Assembly: GCA_963070105.1 (NCBI GenBank)
Contig: OY718807.1
Location: 2,547,001-2,611,000 of the forward strand
Direction of reading: 5' to 3'
DNA: 64,000 bases
From: Litomosoides sigmodontis
Lineage: Eukaryota; Nematoda; Chromadorea; Rhabditida; Onchocercidae
The translations under genes were made by a program, and so were the position numbers. This document shows, one piece after another, positions 14,766 through 36,716 of this stretch. Within the stretch, counting starts at the first letter, position 1; each line of letters begins with the position of its first letter. The notes below the pieces were generated by a model, which was not told the origin of the DNA, made no database searches, and worked only from the letters and a program-made list of their open reading frames with translations.

Positions 14766-17106
14766 TGGTATTCTTAGATTAAATTCTGAAATATTTCAGA
14801 AATTTCATCACTAAAATTAAAATGATTATACGAATAGCTTCGTAAGGACTTCAAATGTCTACGATTTTGTGTAAATGATGGAATAGGGGATAATAACCAT
14901 AACTAATTCATGCTACCTCACAGTACGTAGTACCTATGAATAGTTCGTTAATGACATGACTAATAATTACTGATCCGATAATCAGTTAACAATTTACAGA
15001 ACAAAGTGATGAAGCGATATTTTCATAAAGACAATTTGCAACTTATTTTCGATAAACCCATTTCTAATAAAAACCTAAGAATTCATGAAACGCTGCATTG
15101 TGGCATCGTTCTTATATTTATAATCTTCCTCTGATAATACATGTTCACTTCATTCCAAATTTCTAATTATATATTCGTAATAATTAATTATTACTGCTTA
15201 AATGATGATTGCTATCTATCGCTCACTACATTTACAATTATCTAACAATATCAGTAAAACGTCTAGTGTGGCGAGTGATGTTCATATTTTCAAGTCTACG
15301 TTCAAACACTCTTTCCAATTAGCGCCAAAAATTGCTTAGATATCAAAATCATTTTTGATCAGATTTCATTTCAGTATAAACTATTTTCTATCAACCAATT
15401 AAAAATCAATATTTTCCATTTAATCACTTCACAATATCGCGTCATTAAGAACAAATTAACGATAGAAGTAACGCACAAGTAAGTATGCTTCCATTCATGT
15501 ACGAAGCATGGCAACCACATCAATTATACGAGAAATTGATATATCAAAAGTAATGATAATTAAATATTGCAAATTATCACAATTTTGTTTCCTAAAAATT
15601 ATATATATATATATGGTTAACTGGTTAATGTAATAAGGATTGAGGACTAAAAACTATCAGTCCGTATGATCAAGAACGTATCGCTACCGCAATTTATGAA
15701 TAATTATGACAATCGAAGATTGAGTTACACCCTCTCCCCCAATGTTGTACAATTTCTAAAAGCATGAAACAGGTGCACACAAGCAAAATGAATGTTGGAA
15801 AGAAACGATTTGTTGAATTGTGTTGCAATCTTGAAAATATTTCTTCAAAAGATGAATGCTGATTGCTGCAAATCCTTGGTGGTAAAACACACACGAAAAG
15901 AGGACGAGCAGTGGTGTTAGCGCCTTCACGATTATATTTTTCCATACATTTTGCAGAAAATGTATTTATTACTGAAAAAATGAAAAAGAAAATTTGGCAA
16001 AAAATCATTCAAATCACGAAAGCATTCACAAATAACCAAGCAGGTTAAAACGGAATTAAATTTGGAACAGGTCGCATGAGGTCATTTCAATAAAGTATTG
16101 AAACAACAATTGATTTGTTGATAGGATTTAGCTACCCATAAATAAATATAGATGTCGATAATTTATCCATAATTTTGAATACTGCAAGTAGAGATCTTTT
16201 TCCCACTTCAGCTTTCCCTTCTTTCCTCCTCCTTTTATGGTGAAATTTAGCTTCCTCTAGGAATTCAACAAATTCCAGAACCCTTCCACATATAGCATTT
16301 ACCAAAATATCAACGTTCGTAATTGTGGCAGGTCTTATGTGAACAATAAACAAGATATTCTGCACAAAACAACAGCTAATGCAAAACATTAATTTGCAAA
16401 AAAGCAAACTCACACAAAACACTGTCAAATGATGAAATATGTTTTAAAATGTTAAAATGAGAACTCAGTGAAAAGGATAAAAACACTGGCTTCGAGCGGT
16501 CTGTCCAAAATGTGATAGTACCATATTAACACCGGGGTAGTGCAGATGAAAGTCCTGAGGTATTCTTCTAAGAAAATAAGGCAAAAAAATGTGTGAAAAA
16601 ATTAGGGGAATAAGGAAATAAAGTAAGTTTTACATTAGCGAGGGAATTTAGACTTTTCCTTTTTCGTTAGATCAGTGATTGAATGAATCAGACATTCGTT
16701 CCTTCTTTGAGAAATATAAGAAAATTAAAAGAAGTTTAACAATATAGACTCAAGCTTTACATATAATCCTATACAATAGATTCAACCTGAGTTTCACTTC
16801 ATAATTTGAGAAATATTCGTAAACTTCTCGAATGCTTACAGAACAAACTCAAACATGAGCTTTCACAACTGCCTCTAAAAAGAAAATGAAAAAATGAAAC
16901 AGAGATCGAAAAATAGAAAAACAACGGGAAAATTCCACGAAATAATCTAACTCAAAATGGAGCAATAATGTATCCAAATACCTACATTGCACAACTGGAA
17001 AAGAGAAAAATGAAAATCCACTGAATTATTCCTTTAAATTCTTCATTCATTATTTTTGCCAACAATCATCAATGCAATATTAAGATTCTATCCAAGATAG
17101 ATCTAG

Positions 17107-17164
<58 letters not shown>

Positions 17165-17319
17165 GGTAGTACATCATTGTTAGCGTGATACATCATAGAG
17201 TTTGCTACAGTTGCTACAGTTCATAAGATCAAAATACTAAATATCACCAATAAACTCCTTTCATCCATCTTCAGCCCTGAATTCTTTCCTTGAGCATATT
17301 TCACATAGATCTTCAAAAA
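14766..17319. other. Intergenic region with two unconfirmed minus-strand reading frames
   Basis: No recognised gene is seen. Two minus-strand frames stand out. 16428-16132 encodes 98 residues with a hydrophobic Cys-rich start and a charged helical second half. 16008-15694 encodes 104 residues with a signal-peptide-like start and a second hydrophobic segment near the end. Neither resembles a known family, and AT-rich DNA easily gives Phe-rich frames. A short AT run lies at 15599-15616 and a long (TA)n tract at 17110-17163. Confidence 0.35.
17110..17163. repeat. (TA)n microsatellite
   Basis: This is an uninterrupted TA dinucleotide run of about 54 bases, downstream of the stop codon of the LSD2-type gene. 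Confidence 0.95.
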
Positions 17320-25549
<8,230 letters not shown>

Positions 25550-27062
25550 AGCGAACAGTTGCTGACTGTGCCGCACTCCTTCCTATAAGACATTTACAGA
25601 GCAAAACAAAAAGCATATAATGAATGCCACCGTAACTACAATCACCACGAAAAAATATAAGCCTTCTGCTTCCGACATCACAGCGCTTAATCGCTGCTAC
25701 GTTCGGATAGTAAGTCGAACGAACACCAAAGAAACTGAATACAGGTGACATATTTCGTACTATAATTGAGAGGCTTTCTCGAGCAATAGATGGGAAAGCT
25801 GAAGGACCATTAAAGGAGGAAGGTCAACGATGGGAAAGGTCACTGATGGAGAAGGAGAAATCTCAAATCACAGACACGTTGCAGACATGATGATTGATGA
25901 GATTTGTGACTTTTTTAAAGAATTCAATTTAAGATTCCGAAAAGCCAAAGGAAATTTAGCCTTTCCTTAAGTCACCACAACCTCCTCAATAATCGAAACG
26001 TGTCGATACACAGCGAGACATAAGATTGAGGGCCACCGACCACCAACGTGGTCAGAATGAATGTCGTAACTGGAAGAGCTAGTTTGGGGATGACCGAGCT
26101 TGGTTGATGATGCGTGCGGGTTAGGTCTCGAATCAAGTCTTTTCCAGAGGCTCAGATTAACTTTCGCCGTCAACGTAGTGTTTCACTCTATTGAAGAAAG
26201 AAAAATTAAATTACGAAGAGCTGACATTGTGTGGAGAGATGTTGGACTGTCATTTCCTTCCTTCTGAATGTTTATCGTATGCCATTTTCATTTTAATTTC
26301 AATCAAAACATCAAAGAAACAACAAATACAAAGAGCATGAACTTGCATATATAAATATTTCTTTCAAATGGCTGCAAATGTTACCTGCGATAACAACCGT
26401 ATCAAAATTCTAAATCTGAACATCACACTTCGCTGGCAGTGGTGGTCAGTTGCCCATCCCTCTTACCCGTAATGCGGAAAAATTGAGCTATGATTTATCC
26501 GAATAATTATACAGCAGTTACGATATCTAACAAATACAACTTTTCCTTAACCTTTCGAGTGAAAATAAGAGTATGGCATAGCCATTTAGTAGAAAGAGTA
26601 ATTTTCGTGTGAGACTGTAAAGAATCTTTGTAAAAGAAGACGGCGTACAAGCGCCACAGAGAACGATTCCTTGATCAATTTTGCATAAATTAATTAGAAA
26701 TTTCAAATAATTAAAAATCGAAATGAATTAAGGGTATGTCATACAACATTCACACCATCACATCAATTGCAAATCATTAAAACCGCCATCAGCAAGTTTC
26801 ACAAGGTGCAATAAAACACATCAAACTGCTATGCTTTATAGCATCTGTCACATAACAGGTAACAATACCTCACAGAAAACATCTGATGCCATTGACCGGA
26901 GGTTAGCTTACGACAATATATTTCACCTGCTAAGATCAAAAATACTGGAAAAAAAGGAAAAAGTGACCAGTAACAACATTACAAGCTTTGCAGACATCAT
27001 AAACTCATCGCTCTCAAACGCTAATAACACAATTTGAATATAATAAACCATTAACGCTAAAC
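25550..27062. other. Intergenic: demethylase 5' flank and transporter 3' flank
   Basis: No gene is convincingly present. The part next to 25549 contains a longer minus-strand frame (25751-25524) whose phase does not join the next demethylase exon, so it is taken as 5' leader. A 68-codon plus-strand frame at 26831-27037 has no recognisable domain. The region 25760-26180 is slightly GC-richer than its surroundings. Confidence 0.45.
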
Positions 27063-30000
27063 CTATGCTAAATCTTGCTTACTTAATTTCTCCTTACCCT
27101 CACAATGATTTTCACATTTTTCTTCCACAACCAAAGCCCAAGGTTCTGGTTCGGCGCTGCATAACCAGCAAAACATTACATTGGATAGCATTAAAACAAA
27201 AGTTGTCGTAAATACGATATAACGCCATTCTTGTATGGTGTTATTTGGCGCTAATGCGCTTACCATAAATGGTACCGAAAACATACCGAGGCATATTACT
27301 ACCTGGAATTAAAGAAGATTATTTCTTTCGCACAATTATATAATTGAATACTGAAGTCACACTACCACGGATCATTGGTGCCCGAAGTGTCGTAAAAAGG
27401 ACCATGCTAATATCAGTGAAACTCATTTCATTTTCAAAGGGAAAGAACGAACCTGAACAACGGTCATAACAGACTCGGTAAATGTCCGAGCAATTAATGT
27501 GGCTGATTTCATGGGGCCACATGCAATTAATCCAATGCAACTTACAGCACCAGTAAAGCAAAGTATAGCAATCCCAGCATGATCTGAATTTAGAAAGCCA
27601 AGTGGTTGCAGAAATAAAGTGCATCCTACCATTGCTATCGTATTAAATAATTGAAGCTTAAACTTCTCCTGTAAAGCATTTATTTACTATTTAATTGCAA
27701 TAACAACTTGTTATTTGCTTTCGTTTGGAGTTAATTCTACTACCTCTTCATGTTAAATTTGGTCAGACAGCTACGCATCACAACTGAATGATATCTTCAT
27801 TTACTTAAGATATAAAGTTTAAATCTACTGAAAACCTGTACTAAATTGGTTGCAGGTGAAAAATGAAATCTCTCAAAAAATCCGATAAACTTACTGAAAT
27901 GCATGTTATTTTATCAGAAAGAATACCAGCAAGCATTTTAACAATTAACTGGACGAAAGGTGGTAATATTGTTGATAAGCCAGTTTGCTCAATCGGAACT
28001 GATAGAGTTTTGTTCATATATGTTGGCATAAATCTGAAGTTCATCACTGTAACTTGTACATCCATTAGAAATTCCCTTCTAAAGATCCTAAGCTTCAGCT
28101 TATTCATTGATCATCTGCACAATGCTTCATATTTCATTATGTCCTAATTTAGGCGATGATTAGTTCAAGTCTATCTCAAAAATTTCAATTGCAAATTTGG
28201 AAATTATAAAAAACATACTGAACAACAAGTTGGAATCCGAATGCATTGCCTAAAAAGCCAATCCATACAGCCCAAACAGAACGACTGGTCGCAATGGATC
28301 GGCAAGGTATTGAGATCTCTTTGCGACGTTTACGTTTCGCTGTAACTTCCACCACGTAATGATAATTCCAGCAATCAAATCAAGCTTCATATTTTAGCAG
28401 TTAGCGCCTGTTTTAGGTCTAATTGTGATGCGCAAAAATTACATTGCCAAATTACGGTAATACTACTTTAGTTTGGAAATGAGTAGAATTGGCAATTTGC
28501 TAACCTTATTATGATGAAAGAGAAAAGAAATATAATGTGACACCAACTTTTACGGATATCCTAACATCAACAGTTATTAATTTACAATAACGAAAGTCAA
28601 ACTCTATCAATTAAAAAGCTAACCCCCTTCGGTGATGAGAAATGCCTCATCGGACGAAACGCATGGATGCTTCACGGGATCATTTCGATAAAAAGCAAAA
28701 AAGGTAAGTGCTAAGATAGCAGATATAAGTGCTGGTGCGTAGAAGGCAAAAGGCCATCCAAATTTCACGCACAAATGTGCCGCTAACGGCATCGTAATAA
28801 TCTGTGACAATTGAGAGCCTATTGAGAGTAACGTCAGAAATTTACCTAAAATAATTACTTAAGATTGGTAGCAAAATTAACAACCGTCTAAATGAATTTT
28901 GTCTAATTCACAGTTTTCAGACTATCCGGATAAGGCAAGAATCATAGAGGCAAGAATGATAAACTTTAACAATTACCGATCTCTGTGATTGGAGCCCACT
29001 TCGCACTGACAGAACCAATTAATGGCATAGCCGAAGCCAAAGCCATACCTATAATTTTTTAAAATTATTGTAATCAGTGAAGAAAGGGATTTCATATACT
29101 TTACACGTATCAGCTGTACTACACCATTATTGCTTTTCCTTTCTTCTCCTTCCGAAATAAAATGTTCACATGTCCACTTATCGATCAACTAATACGCTTT
29201 CACGCATAAATTAACGGCGCGACAATTTTTCAGTGTTTATGCTCTGAATTTGCTGAGCGATATTTAATCGAAAATAAATAGCAATCATAATATTTTTGAT
29301 GCGTGAAATGACGTGAACGTAAAGATACCTTGCATGACACGGACGCATACCATCCATGGAACACCATTGCGTGCAGCAAATGGCATTAGCGCAGTAGCAA
29401 TTGAGGAAAGGAGAAGAAGAGTGCTGAAAACCGCTTGCAATCCGAAATGATGAAGTGCGTAAGCGATCGGAAACGCAAATATTATCGCACCTACGCTACC
29501 TCCCGCAAATATCGTGCTCGTTTCACTAGGCGATATTTCTACTGATTTCACCTAAAAGTGATTGTAAAAAGCGGATAAATCTTCATTTTGATAGAATTCC
29601 AAATTTTTATTTAAACAGTTATTTAATTAAAAAAAAAAAGAAACAATCAGATGGAAATAAATCTAACCCCTTCAACAGTAGCATTTGAGGTTATGCAAAT
29701 AACTGCCATATTGAAGGTCATATCGTTTGCACGTGTAGCGGTTAAGCATAACGCCGACAAAACGAGTATAGCGTAACGTGTTCCATTGCAAAAACCACAT
29801 CTCCTTTCCGGTTTTCTCGCGTCACAAGATGTTTCGACGTGCGCTCTCTCAGAGTGCTCCTGTACGTCATTAAGTGCGGTAACGTCGTCATCACTCTGTT
29901 TATCGCCAGTCAAAGGTAACGTGCCGCGGATCAGTAAAGTGGACGGCTGGAGAATACACACTTTGTTTTTCGCAAAAGTAGGAATGATGTTTATTGGTGA

Positions 30001-30084
30001 AGGAACGGAAGCTGCTGGCAAGGAGTCAACTGTACAGGCCGTATGGAATACGGATGACTGGTTTTGACCACCTCCACTGGCCAT
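27063..30084 (-). CDS. SLC17-type major facilitator transporter (anion/phosphate/vesicular glutamate family)
   Basis: Eight exons (30084-29668, 29551-29329, 29048-28977, 28845-28624, 28339-28219, 28033-27895, 27668-27453 and 27302-27063) read through for 549 residues. About 90 hydrophilic residues precede the first membrane segment ([19 protein letters not shown]). Loops and helices then follow the SLC17 pattern: a long first lumenal loop with an NAT glycosylation site, then [42 protein letters not shown] and the central cytoplasmic loop. The second half has [19 protein letters not shown] and ends with a hydrophilic tail. SLC17 members carry organic or inorganic anions across plasma, lysosomal or synaptic vesicle membranes. 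The substrate cannot be told from this sequence. The start is the first ATG in the frame; a TATCAG acceptor lies about 50 bases upstream. Confidence 0.85.
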
Positions 30085-30360
30085 TACGAGAACGGCTGGT
30101 CCACCGCAATTCGTCAAGTACGTTTCACCACTGATAGCTATGTTTACGTTTAAGCACGTTAGATCGGATTGGGTCGGTGAAGTTAATCACTAGTGAGTGC
30201 TTTAGGTTAATGTCGCGTGTAATATCAGGAAAATTTTTCAAATCAAATAATGCAGTAAAAGTTCATTATGAACATGAAATGTTAGAGGAAGCAGCCCATA
30301 GGAAGCAGCCCAGTTAAATATGTACACGGACAATCTACACCTATATACCCACCCGCAGCA

Positions 30361-30459
30361 CACCACACACACACACACACACCCACCAACACACACGTCA
30401 CAGCACGCATACAGACACACGTACACAGACAGACAGACACACACGCACACACATATGCA
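30361..30459. repeat. AC-rich low-complexity tract
   Basis: Interrupted CA/ACAG repeats fill this segment, just upstream of the transporter gene. Minus-strand frames across it give Cys/Val-rich nonsense and were rejected as genes. Confidence 0.85.
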
Positions 30460-33362
30460 TATGAGAAAGTAACAACAGTAAGAGATCGTACGTCATTATC
30501 ACTTCTAATCATATCAGAGTGTGAAATGCGATGGTAAATAGTCGTCTGATGGATTACCGTCGATTTCTGCTTTGGCGGAAATTGTGAGAAATTCAAAAAA
30601 ATATTTCCTTTTTTTCGCAGCTAATTTACTTAATTAGCGTGCATTGCTCATCAAAGATCGGAACTTGCACAGATCGGACTTCTGAGCAATCAATTTCTCC
30701 GCCACAAAAATCACACGTTTCGTTCTAATTCTCAAGAGTACGTTGTACGACATGAGAATCAATCAAGCTTGCTCTTTTTCTCCTTTCCTAATTCATTCAA
30801 GTTCTTACGTGTTACGTGTGAGAAAATTTATATATAATTAATATGTGGAGCACACACTGATTTCCGTTAAATGTATTAGCAAAAAATGAAAGAAATGAAT
30901 TTACCGCCTTTTTAAAAGTCATTTGTTGATCGCACTGGATCACGTCTTCGTTACGTCATCAAAATAAATAAGCATATTTAGTAGCACGTTGATTGCATTG
31001 TTTCCTAAATATTAAATTACCGATGATGAATAGCTTAAGCGAAGATGTCATATTAACTAATTGTAACATTTATAATTTAAACTTATTCATACAACAACCA
31101 TTCCTAAACCGTTTTTGAACTGTGCCGAGAAAAAAAAAGCGAAAAATAAGTGATAAAATAGAAGTTGAATGGACGAAACCGATTGAAGAAAATGCTTTTT
31201 TCATGGTATAATGGAATGTTTCAACAGTGAACAAGCATGGAATCTATTCAGCAATGATGTTGGAAACGTTGAAATTTATTCAATTCAAAGCAAAAAAAAA
31301 AAAAGAATAGCCAACATACAATGGAAAAAAGTTGAAAGGATTAAATTTGATAAGATTTGTGAAACAAGAATCTTTGAAGATACTTTTATGCTATACAAAA
31401 AAAAAACACCAAAAAGTTTTGCAAGAATTTTTGCACTTTCATAAATTATTCCAAATTTTCCGACATTTTTGATCGAAGAAATGGTGGAGATGGAGGGGCA
31501 GTTAGTTAGTTTATAATCTTTAAAATTCGATCTTTAGCTTCATTAGTTAAATTATCTTTAGCGTTGCTAATTAAATTTCAAATATCTTTGACATTCATTG
31601 TTCATCATTTCGGCATATCATCCAAAGATCATATGCGGTAAGTGCGAGTGACCGAGTGTGTAAGTGTGTAACGTTGTCACGAGTGACCGAGTGTAGTAGT
31701 GACCGAGTGTGTAATGTTGTCTTACAGAACGATTAATTTACCTTGCGTGGTGCTTGAGAATGGCGGTGAGAAGAAAGACGTTGTAGTTGTAGTTGTTCTG
31801 CTTGTTACTTAGGTGACTATATGCTGTGGATTGTTATAATCTATGCTAAACTTATTTCACGCTTTCCGACACGTTCTTCCTTCAAGACGAATAATTATCT
31901 TACGAGCAACGATCAGAGCTTACATCCATTGGTTTATGACCACAAGTAGCAAGTTACTGATATTTGGAGAAGTAATTAAGTGACAGTCTATTGTATTTAA
32001 ATAATGATAATGGTAAATTAAATAACAATTTATTGTAAATGATGAAAGCATAATTTCCCGCAGATATTATAATTTCTCAAAAATATAACAAAAAGGATTT
32101 AGAGGAGAAAAAAAGAAGAAAAATAGCATTTATATAAATGAAGAAAAAAAAAAACTATTTTATAATTCTTTACTCTTCCTTTTCCACCCTCACTCTCACT
32201 CTTATTCTTCCTCTCTCTCTCTCTCTCTCTTTCTCTCCTACTTTCATTTGCTTTAAGTATGACATTTATCATATGTGATAATATATGCGAATTTTATCAA
32301 TTTTTTATGCAAATGCTGAAATGACTTGCAAAATTTATTTTTATCTAAAAGCTTTTTTTTGGAACGCTTTCCTTCCCTTTCCAAAGAACAAACAGATAGA
32401 TAGACTATAAAACTACTCGTTTGCTTGCATGAAAAATATAATCTTTTTTTTCCTTTGAAAAAAACCTTGCTGACATTTTTATGAAATTAATCAGAATGAA
32501 ACAAATTTCCGATAGTGCTTTGGTGTGACAAATAAAGTTAACGATTGAAATACGAGAAATATTAATTAAAATGGTATATTTTTTTTTTGCCAAAATTAAA
32601 TGTGAAAAAAATTTTTCCTCTGATAGTTTCGGAGGGAGAGAGAGAGAGAGAAAGGGAGAAGGCAGAAACTGAAGAATACAGTTGCTAGACAACTTCGACT
32701 ATTTATCATATCACTTCTTATTTAACAATGGATATCACTGATTAAGTAATTCTCAAGTGGAAATTTGATAAGCAGTTATCAACCAGCAAACAGTTGTGAA
32801 GAAAATACTATCATACATGATAGTATTTTTAATTAATTAGAAATTTGAAAAAAAGAAAACACTGCAAATCAGTGTGTCACTGTTGCAGAGCTAACAATTA
32901 ACAATGTTCGCCTACCTATACTTAGGCAAAACTTCTGCTAGAATTAATCATATAAATTATCAGCAAATATCACTTAAGCGATAAGATCAATTTTGATAGA
33001 ACCATCCCATATATGATGTATGAGATCATCGGATAATGATGAAAGCAAAAGAGCGATGTTCCCCCACGGAGTTTGCTAGCTAGCTATGAGTGATGCTAGT
33101 TGACTTCAAAGATAAAGACGAAATGAAATGAAAAAAAGTTGTAAAAGTGAGAGGAAATTAAATCGGAATGCATACATTGATAGTTGATAAGTGCTGCAAT
33201 GTATAAGCACTGATAAATTAACAAAAATAACTTAATCCTTTCATCCTAACTGACAACATTCAGTGTAAAATGTAAAATCACTCAAAGACATTAATTTTTT
33301 TTTTTCATAAAAAAAGTGGGTAGAAGAAAGGAATGTGAGAGTGATAAGCTTCTGAAATGAAT

Positions 33363-33392
33363 GTATCGTATCGTATCGTATCGTATCGTATC
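33363..33392. repeat. (GTATC)6 pentanucleotide repeat
   Basis: Six uninterrupted copies of GTATC lie in otherwise unique intergenic sequence. Confidence 0.95.
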
Positions 33393-36300
33393 AGTGCTAC
33401 TACTGCTATGCTATCCATTATGGTTTTAGCAATAAAGCAACCTGTTTTGAAAATTAAGCTATCATCATAAATCATCCAGCGGTAAACTATAAAAACAGAT
33501 GAAATTTAAGAGAAGTGATAAATTGAAGCTAATAAATTTACACGCAAACATTAGAGTAATAATAATGGGAGAGAAGCATTGAGAAGTAAACAAAAAACAA
33601 AAAAAAAACGAAATAGTAATGAATGAGAAGACAAATAAATGGATGATAAGAATGTTAGTCAGTCAACCAGCTTCAGCCATTTTCACTTTTTAAAAAAAAT
33701 TAAACGTAAATATCACTTAACGTTCGATATTTCACGAAGAAAAAGCGAAAGGGTAAAGAAAAAAAAACAAAGGCAATTAGCATTAAAAAAAACACGCAAC
33801 TCTCATCCATTTACTTTTAAAAAAAGAAAAACTTTTAGTTACAAAATTGAACTTTGTGAAAAGCAACCGATAAAAGTAATAGTTTCCAAAAAAAAATCAT
33901 AACAAAAATATAAATGGAAATTAATTGTCTGATAGTTTATAGTAGTAGTTTAAGAACATTTAATACCTGTGTTATCTGTAAATGAATTAAATAAATTATT
34001 TGAAATAAACAGATAAAAAAAGCTTACAATTATAATTTAAGCAATGATCAAACAAAACAAAAATTCCTAATAAAAATTTCAAAATATTAAAATACCAGCG
34101 AATTGCGTTCTTTACAAAAATGAAAAATTTATAGTGTGATTTTTGAGGAGGAAAATTGCATTCTGAGGAATGGAAGATGGAAAATTAAATTAAAAAAAAA
34201 AACTGTGTTTGATTGGTTTTTTTTCAGCAGCCGCACATCGTTGCATCCCTCACAACAACTCTATCAATCAATCGTTCGCATATATTAATAATTAATTATC
34301 TCGCAGTGATAATAGTTTGGATGTCGGAGAGATAGGAGGAATTCTTCTAATTATACTAATGAAATCATTCTGTGCGTTAGTGTCACATCAAGCTCAACAT
34401 ATTTATCATCATTATCATCAACGTCTTATCAGTTACACAACAATGTTCCTAAAATCCGTGAACGTCGTGGGAATGACACACGTGACATTTAACTAATCGA
34501 TCGCATGCAAAAGTGGAATTTTTGTGAAATACGAACTGATAATAAAATGTTAAATTACAATGACAAATGAATGAGTTAGGATGGGTTGATGAAGTGTGTG
34601 AATAATTGAAATAGCACACGTCTGAATACATTCATTTATCATCTCATCACCTCTTTTTTTTTTTTTTTAAGAATTTCGCTAATCTACAAATTTATTTTGT
34701 AAGTAATAACTTGCAACTTTCATCGTTGTAGGAAATAGAACTACTCAAAAAAAAAATACCGCAAATGAATGAGCCTAATTGTGAAGTGAACGTGTAGTAG
34801 AATTTAGGATGTGCAAGCTACCGCTTACTGGAAATGAGAACGATTGAATGAGTAAGGTGGAGAGAGAGAGAGAGAGAGATCGGAGGAGCAAAAGGTGATA
34901 TCCATGGATGAAGGAAGAAAGAGATTAGTCTACGGAAGCTAGGACTAGGTAGTAGTATTTTTCCCTTTCAGCCACTACTTCTAGCCGATCGATGAACACT
35001 TCTCACTTCTTCAAAAAGACCTACCAACTGCTACAGCACATTTTCGAATAAATCCTTTAATAAATAATCTTCCCCTCTCTCTCTCTCTCTCTCCCTCTCT
35101 CCCCTTCATTCTTCCTTGCTTCTCTCTATCCTCTCTTTCCGTCTACTCAATATTCAGGCTCGGAACAGAAAGTGGTCGGCTCGAAGTTTGTCTGAATTAA
35201 ATCAGATGAATTTTTTTTTGTCGATTAATGAATGGAACATTCATCTCTTCATCTCTCTGTAACATCCTCAACAGTTCAATTTCAGGATGGTAGAAGGTCG
35301 AGCGTTTGCATTATTATTCTTCGTAAGGTTAGCTAATAGGTGTAGGAGGCACTAACAATTTGCAAAGACTAAACTTGAAATGCCACAAAGCTGAATGATA
35401 AAATAAACTTTATACTAAAATATCAATAATATAAGTAAAGAAAAAAAAGCCAACTTAACTGCTAATTTTTTGAACTAATTCTAATGAAATTAATGAAATA
35501 ACTGCTAATTCTAATGAAATAAATGAAACGTTTTGATTGACGAAGTGAACGATAGATGTAAAGAGTCTGCCAATCTTTTTGCAAATTATTAAATCAAGAA
35601 AACATACAACTCATATCAATCGATCATTGCAATAACTTATCATAAATACAAATATAACTCATCACTATATATACATATATATAACTTACTGTTGATCTTT
35701 GATAGTAAACGACAGTAATTGTTAGCGGTAATTGTGGAACAGTAAACAAGCCATATTAAAACCATTTTATAAAGTAATTGCACTAAAAGTTTCCAATCAT
35801 ATATGCTGAAATATATGCATTTCGGTTTTCCGTTATTTCGATCTTAAAAAATCGGCGCTTTTGTTTTGCTAACGTTTAGCGCCATGTAGCATTTCATGCT
35901 CGTAAAACGAATGATTCCTCTCGCTGTTGGTACCTGTTTGCCAGGCGTTCATAATTCATTTTTCCTAAATTTTCTTTATTTATTGTTGATTTCCAGGAGA
36001 TCAAGCATGTTCAGAAGTATTCCATTTAGCAATTCTATTTGAGATACTTCTCTATATCTCTTTTTTTTTTTAAATTTCCTTTGCCCTTATTAACTCTCAC
36101 ACACCTACATACCTTGCAGGAGTTCTGATTCGTTGACTAATACAATTTCTTCCCTACGTGTTCTTGTTTCTAAGCTTCTCTAGAGTACATGTTTTGTTTG
36201 AGTTCGTTCTCTTAGACTAGATAAGTTAAGTTGAATATTCATTTCCACATATATTCCAAAATGAATGTGTTTGACCAATATACATGGCCCCTATCGCACG

Positions 36301-36716
36301 ACGATATTCATGAATCAACAGTTACCCATTCAAAAAAATTTTAATAGAAACTATTCCAGAGAATTTCCAATTTTCTGATTGCTACTTCGACAGAATGATA
36401 GGTGAGGTACAACTGGTAGCATATAATTTTATACATTACACCTCGGCATACAAAATCAAAAAAAGTCATATACAATTGACGTAAGCGAAAAAAAAAGGTT
36501 ATAACCAATCTTTCCCTACCTTTATCAGCTTCAAATTATTATGGCTTTGAAATCACATGAAGAAAATTAATCTTGCTCTATGGATCAAAATAAGATATAA
36601 TTATACAATCCGAAACAGCAATGGAGCTAATCTTATATAAACAATAATTTTCCTTGCAAAAAAGCTAAACTGAAACTGAAATTATTATCCTAAAACAGGA
36701 TAATTCGAGATATTAT

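Larger units (their letters stand above)
30085..36716. other. 6.6-kb gene-poor region upstream of the transporter
   Basis: No exon could be supported on either strand. The sequence is AT-rich with homopolymer runs. It holds an AC-rich tract (30361-30459), repeated GAGTGACCGAGTGT blocks (31646-31712), CT/GA runs (about 32209-32242, 32634-32652, 34860-34879 and 35074-35100), a 26-bp palindrome with a 2-base centre (32802-32829) and a six-fold GTATC repeat (33363-33392). Frames such as 33639-33902 are Lys-rich products of poly-A and are not believed. By position the part nearest 30085 should contain the transporter promoter. Confidence 0.5.

Noticed and set aside
26831..27037. 68-residue plus-strand frame between the demethylase and transporter genes
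   Set aside because: The composition is protein-like, but it lacks a known domain or signal and lies antisense to the expected 3' untranslated region of the transporter. Evidence is too thin to call.
30238..30596. Cys/Val-rich minus-strand frames
   Set aside because: They are made by the AC-rich tract, with no conserved cysteine spacing or family match.
33639..33902. Lys-rich 87-residue frame
   Set aside because: The composition follows poly-A runs. It has no domain and no neighbouring exons.
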